This document shows positions 17,085-26,453 of a stretch of 64,000 nt of DNA, in pieces (position 1 is the first letter of the stretch; each line of letters starts with the position of its first letter). The stretch is taken from NCBI RefSeq assembly GCF_008629675.1, contig NZ_VWOX01000001.1, positions 372,001-436,000 on the forward strand, read 5' to 3'. The notes under the pieces are model-generated. The model was given only the letters and a program-made list of their open reading frames with translations. It searched no databases and was not told where the DNA came from. The translations under genes and the position numbers were made by a program. The DNA is from Roseiconus nitratireducens (GTDB lineage Bacteria > Planctomycetota > Planctomycetia > Pirellulales > Pirellulaceae).

Positions 17085-17896
17085 CGATCCCGGTGACTCG
17101 CAAGGTGTTCGCGCTCGATGCGATCGCTTTCGATCTGAAACAACTCCGCCGCGGCGTTGACGTGTCGCAACGATTCCATCACCCGGCGGGCCGGCACCCC
17201 GTTCTTCACGTAGTGTTCGGACAGCGATTTCCCGTTGGCTTGCCCGCAGGGTCCAAAGCAGCCGTAGCAGGCGCGCTCGAAGGCCGGGCAGATCGCCCCG
17301 CAACCGGCTTGCGTGATCGGACCCAAACACGGTTGGTCGCTGGCCACCGCGATGCAGACGGTCCCGCGGCGTTTGCATTCGACACACACGCTGTGCGTGG
17401 GAAGTCGCGGCTTGCGTCCCTGCAGGTAGCTCTTCAGAACTTCCAGCAACTGGTTTCGGTCGATCGGGCAACCACGCAGTTCAAAGTCCACGCGGACGTG
17501 ATCGGCAATGGCCGTGCTGGTGGCCAACGTTTGGATGTAATCGGGATGCGCATAAACACAACTCAGGAATTCTTCGTGGTCCCCCCAGTTGCGCAGCGAT
17601 TGAATGCCGCCCGAAGTCGCACAGGCTCCGATCGTGATCAGGATTCGAGACTGGCGGCGGATTTCGCGAATTCGTTCGATGTGCTCCGGGGTGGAAACGG
17701 AACCTTCCACGAGTGCCAGATCGAAAGGGCCCGGCCCGAACCGGCTGGACGCTTCCAGGAAGTGGACGATCTCCAGCCGGTCCGCCAGCGCCAGCAATTC
17801 GTCTTCGCAGTTCAACAACGAAAGTTGGCAGCCGTCACAGGACGCCAGTTTGAAAACCGCCAGTCGCTGTTTTTCTTTTTCTGGAAAATGATTCAC
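17081..17896 (-). CDS. hyhS: NiFe hydrogenase small (delta) subunit, group 3b type
   Basis: This 271-residue subunit carries iron-sulfur clusters that pass electrons between the NiFe site and the flavin subunit. The N-terminal proximal-cluster motif LASCDGCQLSLLN (C20, C23) is followed by IGACATSGG and LRGCPIDRNQ, then a Cys-rich C-terminal part (CVECKRRG, CGAICPAFERACYGCFGPC) for further clusters. There is no Tat signal, so it is cytosolic. A GTG start at 17896 overlaps the stop of the gamma-subunit gene (GTGA). Lack of a signal peptide and presence of the extra cluster motifs match group 3b/3c enzymes. Confidence 0.93.
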   Translation of the reverse strand: MNHFPEKEKQRLAVFKLASCDGCQLSLLNCEDELLALADRLEIVHFLEASSRFGPGPFDLALVEGSVSTPEHIERIREIRRQSRILITIGACATSGGIQSLRNWGDHEEFLSCVYAHPDYIQTLATSTAIADHVRVDFELRGCPIDRNQLLEVLKSYLQGRKPRLPTHSVCVECKRRGTVCIAVASDQPCLGPITQAGCGAICPAFERACYGCFGPCGQANGKSLSEHYVKNGVPARRVMESLRHVNAAAELFQIESDRIEREHLASHRDR

Positions 17897-18765
17897 AGGT
17901 CCACGACCTCCATCCAACGTTCGATCGACGGGTATCCCAAGACGGGCCCATCTTTGCAAATGAACCAGGGTCCCAGTTGGCAGTGTCCACAGGTTCCAAC
18001 GGCGCAATTCATGTGTCGTTCCATCGAGATCCACAGTCGGCGTTTGGCCAGACCCCGTCCCAAGGCAGTCTGGATTGCGTACTGCATCATCACCTGAGGG
18101 CCACAGGTCATCAGCGTCGTCTCCTGGGGACGGGCGATGGGCAGCCGATCCAATAGCAGGGTCACCACGCCGATGTGGCCGTCCCAATTCCCGTCGGCGC
18201 GATCGACCGTCGCTTGGACATCGATGCCTGCCCTTCGCCAAGCTTCGAACTCGTCGCGATAAAGCATGTCGCCAGGCGACCTCGCCCCGATCAGCACGGA
18301 AACCTCTCCGAAGGCCTGGCGACGTCGGATCACTTCGTAGATGACCGGACGCAGCGGCGCCAGCCCGATTCCGCCGCCGACCAGGATCAGGTCGTTTCCC
18401 ACGCAGGTATCGATCGGCCAAGCCGAACCAAACGCACCCCGCATCCCCAACGTGGCTCCGATGGGAAGCTCATTCAACGCACTGGTGACCGAGCCGACGT
18501 GACGCACGGTGTGAACCAGGCGGTCATTCCGAGCCGCGTCCCCACTGATCGAAATGGCTGCCTCGCCCACCCCCGGCAAGTACAGCATGTTGAACTGACC
18601 CGGGGACGCCGCATACGTCGATCGGTCCAGGTCCCGCAGAAACTGAAACTCGTAGCTGTTCACGTCGGACGTTTCCACGCGGATTCCCACCACGCGGATC
18701 GCCGCAGTTTTCCAAGGTTGGCCGGTGGGACGCATTGCCAGGTTGCCACGCACGAAGAATCGCAA
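17893..18765 (-). CDS. hyhG: Hydrogenase gamma subunit, FAD/NAD(P)-binding reductase
   Basis: The 290-residue protein is a ferredoxin-NADP reductase-like flavoprotein. An N-terminal FAD-binding barrel (about 20-115, with QFNMLYLPGVGEAAISIS) is followed by an NAD(P)-binding domain starting at LILVGGGIGLAPLRP. At the C-terminus C-x4-C-x2-C-x9-C (CAVGTCGHC ... C) binds a 2Fe-2S cluster, as in dihydroorotate dehydrogenase B and sulfhydrogenase gamma subunits. The ATG at 18765 is used; a second ATG at 18735 is also possible. It is the first gene of the minus-strand hydrogenase unit. The partner beta subunit is not here but at 25308 on the other strand. Confidence 0.92.
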   Translation of the reverse strand: MRFFVRGNLAMRPTGQPWKTAAIRVVGIRVETSDVNSYEFQFLRDLDRSTYAASPGQFNMLYLPGVGEAAISISGDAARNDRLVHTVRHVGSVTSALNELPIGATLGMRGAFGSAWPIDTCVGNDLILVGGGIGLAPLRPVIYEVIRRRQAFGEVSVLIGARSPGDMLYRDEFEAWRRAGIDVQATVDRADGNWDGHIGVVTLLLDRLPIARPQETTLMTCGPQVMMQYAIQTALGRGLAKRRLWISMERHMNCAVGTCGHCQLGPWFICKDGPVLGYPSIERWMEVVDL

Positions 18766-19035
18766 TCAAACGGTTTGTCGCGGTCCAATGCAGATCGCGT
18801 ACCTTCCGCCGGCGGGCCGGAAAGCCGGCAGCGTCGGCGCGAAAACCTTGTCTGATGCGCCTCGGGTGAGCGAATGGTCGCGCTTGGCGGTGGGACCGCT
18901 TGGCACAGTCGGGCGATCGCCCTCGATCACCGGCCCATCGCCGGTGTGCGGCCGGGCTCTGTCAAGAAATGCCGACACCGGCTCCATCGAAGCTGGCCGC
19001 CGGAATGATCCGATCGGCCGGTTGTGGGTTGCCGT

Positions 19036-20247
19036 TCAGTCGTTGTCGATCACGACCTGGGTGCCCGACTCCAGCGATTCGTTGGGATGCAGGATCAACA
19101 CGTCGTCGGGCTCGATGCCGCCCAGGATTTCTGTTTCCAGTCCGTCGGAGCGTCCGATCGTGACGTCGATCTGTCGGGCGACGCCATCGATGACGCGGAA
19201 CGCGTGCCACTGTTCGCGCTGTCGATACAGCACGCCGGAGGGAACGACGGTGGTATCCGGCGACGTGGCATCCACCACAATCCTCGCTTCAATCCGAAAG
19301 CCGTCGCCCAGCGAGTCGCGTTGCTCCCAGGGCGCGACAAAATCCGCGATCACGTTGACCCGCTTCTCCTCCACGCCCAGCGCGGAGACTTTCAAGAAGG
19401 CCGACGGTTCCACATTGCGGACGACTGCCTCCAGCGTGGACTCGCCGCCCCAGTGTTCGATGTAGATCTTGTCGCCGGGGCAGACTTTGACGGCATCGGT
19501 CGAGAGCACGTCGATCACCAGCTCCAGGTCCTTGGGATCGCCGATCTCAAGAATTTCCGACGACGCGGTGATCACACCGGAGTCCTCGCGGAAGACGTTC
19601 AAGACTCGTCCGTCGATGGGCGCAATCAGCTGGAACAGGTTTTCATCGGTGGGGTCGAAGGCGGACCGGATGTACGACACCGCCGCTTCGGCCTGGTCGA
19701 TTTCGTATTGCGCGACGCGGCGGGCGGATTCGGCGGAACGCAGATCGGCGATCGCCAGACGCAGACGGTTGTCCGTGGTGTCGTACTCTGACTGGGAAAT
19801 CGCATTCTTGGCCAGCAGTTTTTTGGCACGCTCGGATTCTCGCTCGGCCAGGGCCAGAATTTCCTCGGCACGACCGACTGTTGCGTTCGCCTGGGCGTAG
19901 GCGGCTTCGGCGACGCGCACCCGGGCTTCCGCCTCGGCACGGGTGCGGGCGTCCAGCAACGTCGGATCGGCCGGCTCGATGCTCGCCAGCACCGTTTCGT
20001 CCTCAACGACGGGATCACCGGCATCCAATCCGACCCGCAACATCTTTCCCGCGACCGGGGCGGAAATGACGTACTTTTCGCGGATCCGCGTTTCGCCGTC
20101 ATCGTTGACGGTGATCTCCAGCACGCCCCGTCGCGGCGTGACCGTTTGGACTTCGATCGGCTGCGGCCAAAAACCATACACCACCAGCCCAACCAGCAAC
20201 GCCAGGACGATCAACCAGGGAAGTTTTCCGGTGAGACGCCGTATCAT
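19036..20247 (-). CDS. HlyD/RND-type periplasmic adaptor of an ABC exporter
   Basis: The 403-residue protein has one N-terminal membrane anchor (about 10-27), a biotinyl-lipoyl-like half (KYVISAPVAGKMLRVGLDAGDPV), a coiled-coil hairpin from about 98 to 180 rich in Ala/Glu/Arg, the second lipoyl half (PIDGRVLNVF) and a beta-barrel region. This is the layout of MacA/HlyD adaptors. Its start overlaps the stop of the FtsX-type permease by ATGA, and the ATPase follows the same pattern, so the three form one exporter. No outer-membrane TolC-like gene is adjacent. The substrate is unknown. Confidence 0.92.
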   Translation of the reverse strand: MIRRLTGKLPWLIVLALLVGLVVYGFWPQPIEVQTVTPRRGVLEITVNDDGETRIREKYVISAPVAGKMLRVGLDAGDPVVEDETVLASIEPADPTLLDARTRAEAEARVRVAEAAYAQANATVGRAEEILALAERESERAKKLLAKNAISQSEYDTTDNRLRLAIADLRSAESARRVAQYEIDQAEAAVSYIRSAFDPTDENLFQLIAPIDGRVLNVFREDSGVITASSEILEIGDPKDLELVIDVLSTDAVKVCPGDKIYIEHWGGESTLEAVVRNVEPSAFLKVSALGVEEKRVNVIADFVAPWEQRDSLGDGFRIEARIVVDATSPDTTVVPSGVLYRQREQWHAFRVIDGVARQIDVTIGRSDGLETEILGGIEPDDVLILHPNESLESGTQVVIDND

Positions 20248-22601
20248 TCTTTCACTTTCAACACGGAAACAAGGTCAAGCGAATTGAGCATCCGGCGGAC
20301 GTACAGGGCCGACAGGCTGGCTCCAGCCACGATGATGACGGTCGCGTAAGCATACGTCGATGGCTGGATGACCAGCGGGAATCGTTGGGTGTCGGTGTCC
20401 AGGGCCACCGTCGTCAGGTAGGCAAAGGCGTAGCCGATTGGCAGTCCGATCGGCAGCGAAAGCAGCGTGATCACCGCCAATTCGCTCAGCAGCACCATCG
20501 AAACCTCGCGTCGCCGAAACCCCATCACCCGCAGCGTCGCCAGGTCCCGCGCCCGCTCGGCCAGGATGATGATCGCGCAGTTGTACATCACGCCCAAAGC
20601 GATGCCGATCGAGAAGACCGCGTACACGACCCGCATGATCGACGTGCTTTCGGAGATTGCTTCGTCAAACGCCGCGCGCGCGGCGGACTGATCGGTGACT
20701 CCCGCGATCGTGGGTGTCTGTTTGACTTCTTCGTACAGCTGGTCCAACCGCGCCGGGTCCACGCTCAGGAACGCGCCCGAATACTGTTCGCCCTCTTGCA
20801 ACAATTGATGCAGCTGTTGCCGGTTCAGGTAGGCCGCCGGCCCGGAAAAGTTGGGAAAGACCTTGGCAACCAACATTTCTTTGACAAACTGCCGGCGATC
20901 CAAGACTTCCACGGTGACCCGATCACCCGTCCGCACGTCCAACGTCTCGGCCAATTTTTCCGAAAGCGTCAGCCCCTCGCGGACCGGGAAGGTGACTTGT
21001 TTTTCCTGGTCGTCAAGAATCCGGTACAGCTGTGGGACTTCGTCCAGGCCCATCAAAGCAAGCCGTTCGGTGCGTCGCCCATGACGCAACTTTACCGGTG
21101 CCGAACGGTAGGGTTGGACCTGCGAAACTCCCGGCAAGTGCTGCATGTCGTGCACCGCGCTGGGCGAGAGCGTTTCGACGAAGGTCAAATTGACATCCTG
21201 GCGTTGCGACTTGTCGAACTGAAATGAAACCACGTAGTCGATGGTGTCTTCGAAGAAAGATCCCAATACCACGATTGCCACTCCCAACGCCATGCCCAGA
21301 ACCGAGAGGGTGGTCGACAGCCGATTGGTTTCCAACCGACGAACGACCATCCGGGCCACGGGCGAGAGCCAACGTGACAGCCCGGTCCGCTCCGCCCACA
21401 GGCCATGATAGTCGCGTGGAGCCGGCGGGCGCATCGCGACGGCCGGTTGCAACGAAACCGCTTTGCGGATCGCTGCAAACGTTCCTGCGATCGCCGCAGC
21501 CGCCGCGCTGAGGATCGCAATCACCGCGTACCGCGTGGCGAATTCATAGTCGATCGTGGGGAAACGAAAGAACCGGATGTACGCATCAGTCAGCCACCAT
21601 GACATCCGCATCCCGGCCAGACATCCGATCGCGGATCCGATGCCGACCAGCAACAGCACCATCTTGACGTAGTGCCAGCCAACTTCCGAAGGCCGATAGC
21701 CGAACGCCCGCAGCGTGGCGATCTGCTCGGTTTGTTGGTTGATCAGACGCGTGAACACGATGTTGAACAGGAACCCCGAAACGGCCAGGAAGATGGTGGG
21801 CATGACGAAGGCCATCGTTTTCATCTGCGACATCTCGTCGGCCACTCTCAGGTGCGATTCCTGATCCTCCCGGGCATAGGCACCCGTTCCGCCGAACGGC
21901 TTGGTCAATCGATCCAGCCGCGCGATCACCTCTTCGGTGTTGGCATGCGGCTGCAATTGAATGGAGACGTAATTGAATGCCCCCTCCATGTTGAACGCCG
22001 CTTCCATTTGCCGACGCGGCATCCAGGCGACGCCGTAGCGCCGGTTGTCGGTCAGCATCAAACCGGGTTGGACCACGTACACGTACTCCGGTGAGAGACC
22101 CACACCGACGATCCGCAAGGTCTGCTTGCGTCCGCCCATGATGCAGTCGATCGTGTCACCGGGAAGCAGTTGATGGGCTTCGGCGAACAACTCGCTCAGG
22201 ATGACTTCGCTGCGGTCCGGATCGCGAGGAAAACTTCCACGCGTCAGGTACACCGCGTTCATCGGACTGGGGTCGTCGGTCTCGATGGAAACCAGACGAC
22301 AGGAGGCCGGTTCGACCATGTCGTCGATGTCCAGCAGCACATCGCGGACGATCCGCGTCTGAGCCCGCTGGACGCCGGGAATCTCCGCGATCCGGTTGCC
22401 CAGCGACTGCGGCGCCCGAACCAGTCCCGCGAAGACGTCGGCAAAACGGTACTGTTGGTAGTAGCGGTTTCGTGTGTTTTCCACCGATCGGACGCTGCTG
22501 TTAGACATCACAAACAGGGCGATGCCGCAGGCCAGCAACAGGGGGATTGCCAGCCCCTGGCGCCACATCCGTTTGAGGTCGGCGATCAGCAGGCGGTTCA
22601 C
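20244..22601 (-). CDS. FtsX-type ABC transporter permease
   Basis: The 785-residue permease has an N-terminal helix (about 17-36), a large periplasmic domain, and two FtsX-like membrane blocks: one near 270-375 ([36 protein letters not shown]) interrupted at about 20 residues per helix, and one at the C-terminus ([21 protein letters not shown] and onward). The duplicated FtsX domain with one intervening periplasmic domain matches MacB/LolC-like permeases of about 800 residues. It overlaps its adaptor and ATPase genes at both ends (ATGA), so the stoichiometry is likely coordinated. It probably works mechanically on a periplasmic or lipid substrate. Confidence 0.9.
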   Translation of the reverse strand: MNRLLIADLKRMWRQGLAIPLLLACGIALFVMSNSSVRSVENTRNRYYQQYRFADVFAGLVRAPQSLGNRIAEIPGVQRAQTRIVRDVLLDIDDMVEPASCRLVSIETDDPSPMNAVYLTRGSFPRDPDRSEVILSELFAEAHQLLPGDTIDCIMGGRKQTLRIVGVGLSPEYVYVVQPGLMLTDNRRYGVAWMPRRQMEAAFNMEGAFNYVSIQLQPHANTEEVIARLDRLTKPFGGTGAYAREDQESHLRVADEMSQMKTMAFVMPTIFLAVSGFLFNIVFTRLINQQTEQIATLRAFGYRPSEVGWHYVKMVLLLVGIGSAIGCLAGMRMSWWLTDAYIRFFRFPTIDYEFATRYAVIAILSAAAAAIAGTFAAIRKAVSLQPAVAMRPPAPRDYHGLWAERTGLSRWLSPVARMVVRRLETNRLSTTLSVLGMALGVAIVVLGSFFEDTIDYVVSFQFDKSQRQDVNLTFVETLSPSAVHDMQHLPGVSQVQPYRSAPVKLRHGRRTERLALMGLDEVPQLYRILDDQEKQVTFPVREGLTLSEKLAETLDVRTGDRVTVEVLDRRQFVKEMLVAKVFPNFSGPAAYLNRQQLHQLLQEGEQYSGAFLSVDPARLDQLYEEVKQTPTIAGVTDQSAARAAFDEAISESTSIMRVVYAVFSIGIALGVMYNCAIIILAERARDLATLRVMGFRRREVSMVLLSELAVITLLSLPIGLPIGYAFAYLTTVALDTDTQRFPLVIQPSTYAYATVIIVAGASLSALYVRRMLNSLDLVSVLKVKE

Positions 22602-23332
22602 CAGACCAACTCCTTCGCCTGGACGCGGACGTCGTTCGTGTCGATGTTGGAGATCTGGCCGTCGGACAGGTGAATCACGCGATCGGCCATCGCGGCGATC
22701 GCGGCGTTGTGGGTGATCACGGCGGTCAGCGTGCCCAGCTCCTGGTTGATTCGCGAGATGGCTTCCAGCACCACGACGCCGGTCCGGACGTCCAGCGCGC
22801 CGGTCGGCTCATCGCAAAGCAACACGTCCGGACGCTTGCCGATCGCACGCGCGATCGCCACGCGTTGCTGTTCTCCGCCCGAAAGCTGTGCCGGGTAGTG
22901 GTCGCATCGTTCCCCCAGGCCGACCAAACGCAAGGCTTCGCGCGGGGCCAACGCGTTCTGGGCAATGTCGGCGACCAGTGCCACGTTCTCCAGCGCCGTC
23001 AGACTGGAGATCAGATTGTAAAACTGGAACACAAACCCCACGTGTTCGCGACGATACTCCGTCAGTTGGTCTTCATCGGCTCCGGTCAGTCGGTGATCGC
23101 GAAACACGACGGTGCCGCCGGTCGGCACATCCAGCCCACCCAGAATGTTCAACAAGGTGGATTTGCCGCTCCCCGAAGCTCCCAGAATGACGACAAACTC
23201 TCCGGCATAGAGTTCCAGGTCCACGCCGCGCAGAGCATGCACCTCGACCTCGCCCATCTGGTAAACCTTGGTGACCCCGGTGGCCCGGAACAAGACCTTC
23301 GTCCGTTTCTCGCCTCGCTTGGTCGTGGACAT
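22598..23332 (-). CDS. ABC transporter ATPase (LolD/MacB type)
   Basis: The 244-residue ATPase has Walker [10 protein letters not shown], the Q-loop region [18 protein letters not shown], signature LSGGEQQR, Walker [14 protein letters not shown] and the H-loop VITHN. The FQFYNL Q-loop and PTGALD are typical of LolD/MacB/FtsE-like enzymes that drive FtsX permeases. It is the promoter-proximal gene of the three-gene exporter operon. About 270 bases with no gene separate it from the hydrolase gene upstream on the same strand. Confidence 0.95.
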   Translation of the reverse strand: MSTTKRGEKRTKVLFRATGVTKVYQMGEVEVHALRGVDLELYAGEFVVILGASGSGKSTLLNILGGLDVPTGGTVVFRDHRLTGADEDQLTEYRREHVGFVFQFYNLISSLTALENVALVADIAQNALAPREALRLVGLGERCDHYPAQLSGGEQQRVAIARAIGKRPDVLLCDEPTGALDVRTGVVVLEAISRINQELGTLTAVITHNAAIAAMADRVIHLSDGQISNIDTNDVRVQAKELVW

Positions 23333-23602
23333 GAAGGCGTTTCAGAAATGGGAACGGATTGGGCCGGAAGGTCGCGTCTGCCGGGCCGCCGAACCGATTC
23401 GATTTGGCGGTGCGGATCACCTGCAGAGACACGTCAGACGCGTCGGATCATCCTCTTCGTAGCCGATTGTCCAGGAAAATCCAACCGCGGATCGAATTCC
23501 CCGTCATCTTCGCCGTCCACCGCCCGCTGACAGCCGCGAAGCGATCGCAGCGTTGCGGGGATTGGAACGCAAAACAAGTCGCCGACGAAACTCGTTTGCA
23601 AC

Positions 23603-24259
23603 TCACTCCGCGGGCGCCGCCAAATGTTTCCGAAACCACTTGGACGCGATGTCGGCGACCGACTCCAGTTTGCCGGGCTCGGAAAACAGGTGCGTGGCGC
23701 CGGGGATGACTTCCAGTTTTGACGGGCAGGTCAGGGCATGCATCGCCGAGCGGTTGGACTGCAACACCAGCGTGTCGTTTTCGCCAACGACCAGCAAAGT
23801 CGGCGCTTGGATCTGGCCCAGCAACGGTTGAACCAGGTCGGTGCGACCGCCACGCGAAACGATCGCACCGATCCGCGAATTCGGCTCCGCGGCCACGGTG
23901 ACGACCGCCGCCATGCCGGTGCTGGCGCCGAACAGTCCCAGCGGCAGATGTCGCAAGTCGTCTCGACTTTGGATCCAGCCCAGAACCATCTTCAAACGCT
24001 CGCCCAACAGCTTCGGGTTGAACGTGTTTGAACGGTCGGCCGCTTCGCCTTCGTGCAAAAAATCGAACAGGATCGTCGCGAACTGATCTTGCTGCAGCCG
24101 CCGCGCGACCGCCTGGTTCCGCGGGCTGAACCGCGTGCTGTCACTGCCATGGGCAAACACGACCAGCCCCTTCGCGTCGGCCGGAACGGTCAACACACCG
24201 GCTAGACGAAGTGGCTGAACCAGAAACGGTGACGACTGCAACGCATCGGTCGTAGGCAT
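23603..24259 (-). CDS. Alpha/beta hydrolase, dienelactone hydrolase-like
   Basis: The start at 24259 is preferred because GAGGG lies 7 bases upstream; an alternative TTG at 24280 has no ribosome site. The 218-residue enzyme has the oxyanion segment VVFAHGSDSTR, the nucleophile elbow G111-A-S113-T-G115, the acid D162 (VGENDTLV) and H190 (GATHLF), a complete Ser-Asp-His triad. Similar hydrolases often sit next to stress and phosphoribosyltransferase genes, but the substrate is unknown. It is divergent from the cyclic-nucleotide-binding and hydrogenase beta genes, sharing a 584-base upstream region. Confidence 0.88.
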   Translation of the reverse strand: MPTTDALQSSPFLVQPLRLAGVLTVPADAKGLVVFAHGSDSTRFSPRNQAVARRLQQDQFATILFDFLHEGEAADRSNTFNPKLLGERLKMVLGWIQSRDDLRHLPLGLFGASTGMAAVVTVAAEPNSRIGAIVSRGGRTDLVQPLLGQIQAPTLLVVGENDTLVLQSNRSAMHALTCPSKLEVIPGATHLFSEPGKLESVADIASKWFRKHLAAPAE

Positions 24260-24843
24260 GGGCAACCCTCGGTAGGTCAAGTGTCCACGGGGCCGCTCGG
24301 CTCACTTCCGATTCGGTGGGCACGGCCTCGTTCAGGTATCGCCGGACATTTGCAAGCGATGTGCCGACAGCGGGACACGGCCGAATCCGCGATTGCACGA
24401 CTCCTGATCGACGTGCCAATCTGCGCGCCTGTGCGGATTCGGGCATATTGGTGAGTGGTTTAGGACTTCGCCGGAGTGACAGTTCAATGACGCGGTACCC
24501 GCTGTCCGAGAAGCCCGGCATCCTGGCATCGGAGGCGACCGTCCCAGGACGAGGGCAAACGTTGTCGCAGATCGGTGAGGGATTCAACCGCTCGGGAAAC
24601 GCCGTCCGGTGGCGCCGGTGGCCAAAAATGGCGGCTCGGGAATTGGCTTGGCATTCGCTTTGCCCTACCGCCCTGGAGATCGTGCCCGTTTATTCGCCCT
24701 CCCTCCGTCAGGGTCGCGGATGCGAACAGGCTTGCGACCACGCGGGAGGCGCACGACGGAGAGCTGAAGAACGACGCCGAGAACCAACGCCTGAAGATCA
24801 AGCGACCGGAGACCGGGAGCCCACAACCTCACCGACCGAATCA
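24260..24843. other. Divergent regulatory region upstream of hydrolase and hydrogenase beta unit
   Basis: No gene is supported in this 584-base stretch, although an open frame continues upstream from the gene at 24844. It must hold the promoters of two divergent units. I found no clear FNR-like inverted repeat (TTGAT-N4-ATCAA) or sigma-54 element by eye. Confidence 0.4.
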
Positions 24844-25311
24844 ATGATTGACGAAGCCCTGGCAGCGGTGGGTCTGACGGCGAATCTGGACGCCCCGTCC
24901 GCCGATGCCATTCGAACCTTGGCGTCATTCGTCGCCTGGCCCGAACAGGAGATCCTGTTTCGCGAAGGCGAAGTGCATCGCCGGTTGTACTGGGTTCATC
25001 TGGGCCGCATTCGTTTGGAAATGTCCGGGGCGCACGCCGGCAGCAAAGCGATTTTGACGGTCGGCCCGGGAGACATCCTGGCCTGGTCGACGTTGCTGGG
25101 CGACGGTCGCATGACGACCAGCGCCGTCCCGATGACGGCCACCACCTTGCTGGCCTTCGATGCTGAGTCGTTGCGGCAGCTTTGCGAATCAAACCACGAC
25201 GTCGGCTACCGCGTGATGACGACGGTTGCCGCATCAATCTCCAAACGGCTGCTTGCCACCCGCTTGCAGTTGTTGGACCTGTTTCATCACCCGCCCGGTG
25301 CGCCCCGATGA
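24844..25311 (+). CDS. Cyclic-nucleotide-binding-domain protein without HTH
   Basis: The protein has 155 residues. A cNMP-binding/CRP-like jelly roll runs from about 12 to 125 (ILFREGEVHRRLYWVHLGRIRLEM, VGPGDILAWSTLLG), followed by the start of the long C-helix, and then it ends with no DNA-binding domain. The next gene, the hydrogenase beta subunit, overlaps it by ATGA. A similar stand-alone domain precedes beta subunits in other group 3b loci (known pattern), so it may regulate or assemble the enzyme. The start at 24844 lacks a strong ribosome site; an upstream non-ATG start in the same frame cannot be excluded. Confidence 0.82.
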   Translation: MIDEALAAVGLTANLDAPSADAIRTLASFVAWPEQEILFREGEVHRRLYWVHLGRIRLEMSGAHAGSKAILTVGPGDILAWSTLLGDGRMTTSAVPMTATTLLAFDAESLRQLCESNHDVGYRVMTTVAASISKRLLATRLQLLDLFHHPPGAPR

Positions 25312-26453
25312 GCCAAGCATCCACGACGGAGACATCCTGGCTGCCGCGAGATCAATTTCAACGATTGATCGATGTCTTGCAAAACGACGGGTACGAAGTG
25401 ATCGGACCGGTCGTGCGCAACGCCGCGATTGTTTATGACCGGATCGATTCGGTTGACCAGTTGCCGGCCGGTTGGAGCGACCGACAACAACCGGCAACGT
25501 ATCGAATCGAACCGACGGGGCATTCCCGATGGTTTCATTTCAATGCCGGTCCGGATTCGTGGAAAAAGTTTCTGTTCCCGTCACGACAATCGCTCGGCGG
25601 GGCGCGTCTGACCAACGACGGGTGGCAGTTTGAATCGCCGCCCAGCGAGCCTGAGGTGAAGTACGCGTTCTTGGGCGTGCGGGCCTGTGATTTGGCCGCG
25701 ATCAAGATCCAGGATCGCGTGTTCCTGTCCGACCAGTTCACCGACCCGGTGTACGCCCGACTGCGACAGTCGGCCTTGATCATCGCCGTGGAGTGTTCGA
25801 CCGCTGCCCCCACCTGCTTCTGCACTTCGATGGACACCGGACCGGAATGCGGCGGCGGATTCGACCTCGCCTTGACGGAAACCGAGACGGGGTTTTGCGT
25901 TCGCTCCGGCAGCCAGGCCGGAACGGAGTTGGTCGCGGCACTGCGACTGCAACCGGCCGACGACGCATCGCAGCAGCAGGCCAGTCAGCAAACGGCCGCC
26001 GTCCGTCAAAGCGTCACGAAACAATTGGATACACAAGACATTCATGATCTGTTGCTCGACCACTTGGAGCATCCGCGTTGGGATGACGTGGCCCAACGCT
26101 GTTTGTCTTGTGCCAATTGCACGTTGGTCTGCCCGACGTGCTTCTGTTCGACCGTTGAGGAAGTCAGTGATTTGGATCGAACGGACGTCTCCCGGATCCG
26201 TCAGTGGGACTCCTGTTTCAACCCCGAATTCGGCTACACCGCCAGCGGAACGGTTCGCCAGTCGACCCGCAGCCGCTACCGTCAGTGGCTGACGCACAAG
26301 CTGGCGACCTGGCACGACCAATTCGGCACGTCGGGATGTGTCGGTTGTGGACGCTGCATCACTTGGTGTCCGGTCGGCATCGATCTGGTCGAGGAGGTCG
26401 CCGCGATTCGCCACAGCGTGCAAGGGGCTGGAGGCGATGACGCATCAAACTGA
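25308..26453 (+). CDS. hyhB: Hydrogenase beta subunit, 4Fe-4S protein
   Basis: The 381-residue iron-sulfur subunit has the segment [19 protein letters not shown] near 120, typical of sulfhydrogenase beta and CoB-CoM reductase-like proteins, a Cys cluster [19 protein letters not shown], and two 4Fe-4S motifs in the C-terminal half: [14 protein letters not shown] and [14 protein letters not shown]. It passes electrons between the gamma subunit and hydrogen-splitting core. It lies about 6.5 kb from the other subunits and on the opposite strand, which is unusual because the beta gene normally heads the operon. It overlaps the P-type ATPase start by 17 bases, so the two are cotranscribed. Confidence 0.93.
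   Translation: MSQASTTETSWLPRDQFQRLIDVLQNDGYEVIGPVVRNAAIVYDRIDSVDQLPAGWSDRQQPATYRIEPTGHSRWFHFNAGPDSWKKFLFPSRQSLGGARLTNDGWQFESPPSEPEVKYAFLGVRACDLAAIKIQDRVFLSDQFTDPVYARLRQSALIIAVECSTAAPTCFCTSMDTGPECGGGFDLALTETETGFCVRSGSQAGTELVAALRLQPADDASQQQASQQTAAVRQSVTKQLDTQDIHDLLLDHLEHPRWDDVAQRCLSCANCTLVCPTCFCSTVEEVSDLDRTDVSRIRQWDSCFNPEFGYTASGTVRQSTRSRYRQWLTHKLATWHDQFGTSGCVGCGRCITWCPVGIDLVEEVAAIRHSVQGAGGDDASN

Noticed and set aside
24316..24843. Longer N-terminus for the cyclic-nucleotide-binding protein.
   Set aside because: The extra 176 residues are compositionally odd and match no domain, so the ATG just before the folded domain was taken.
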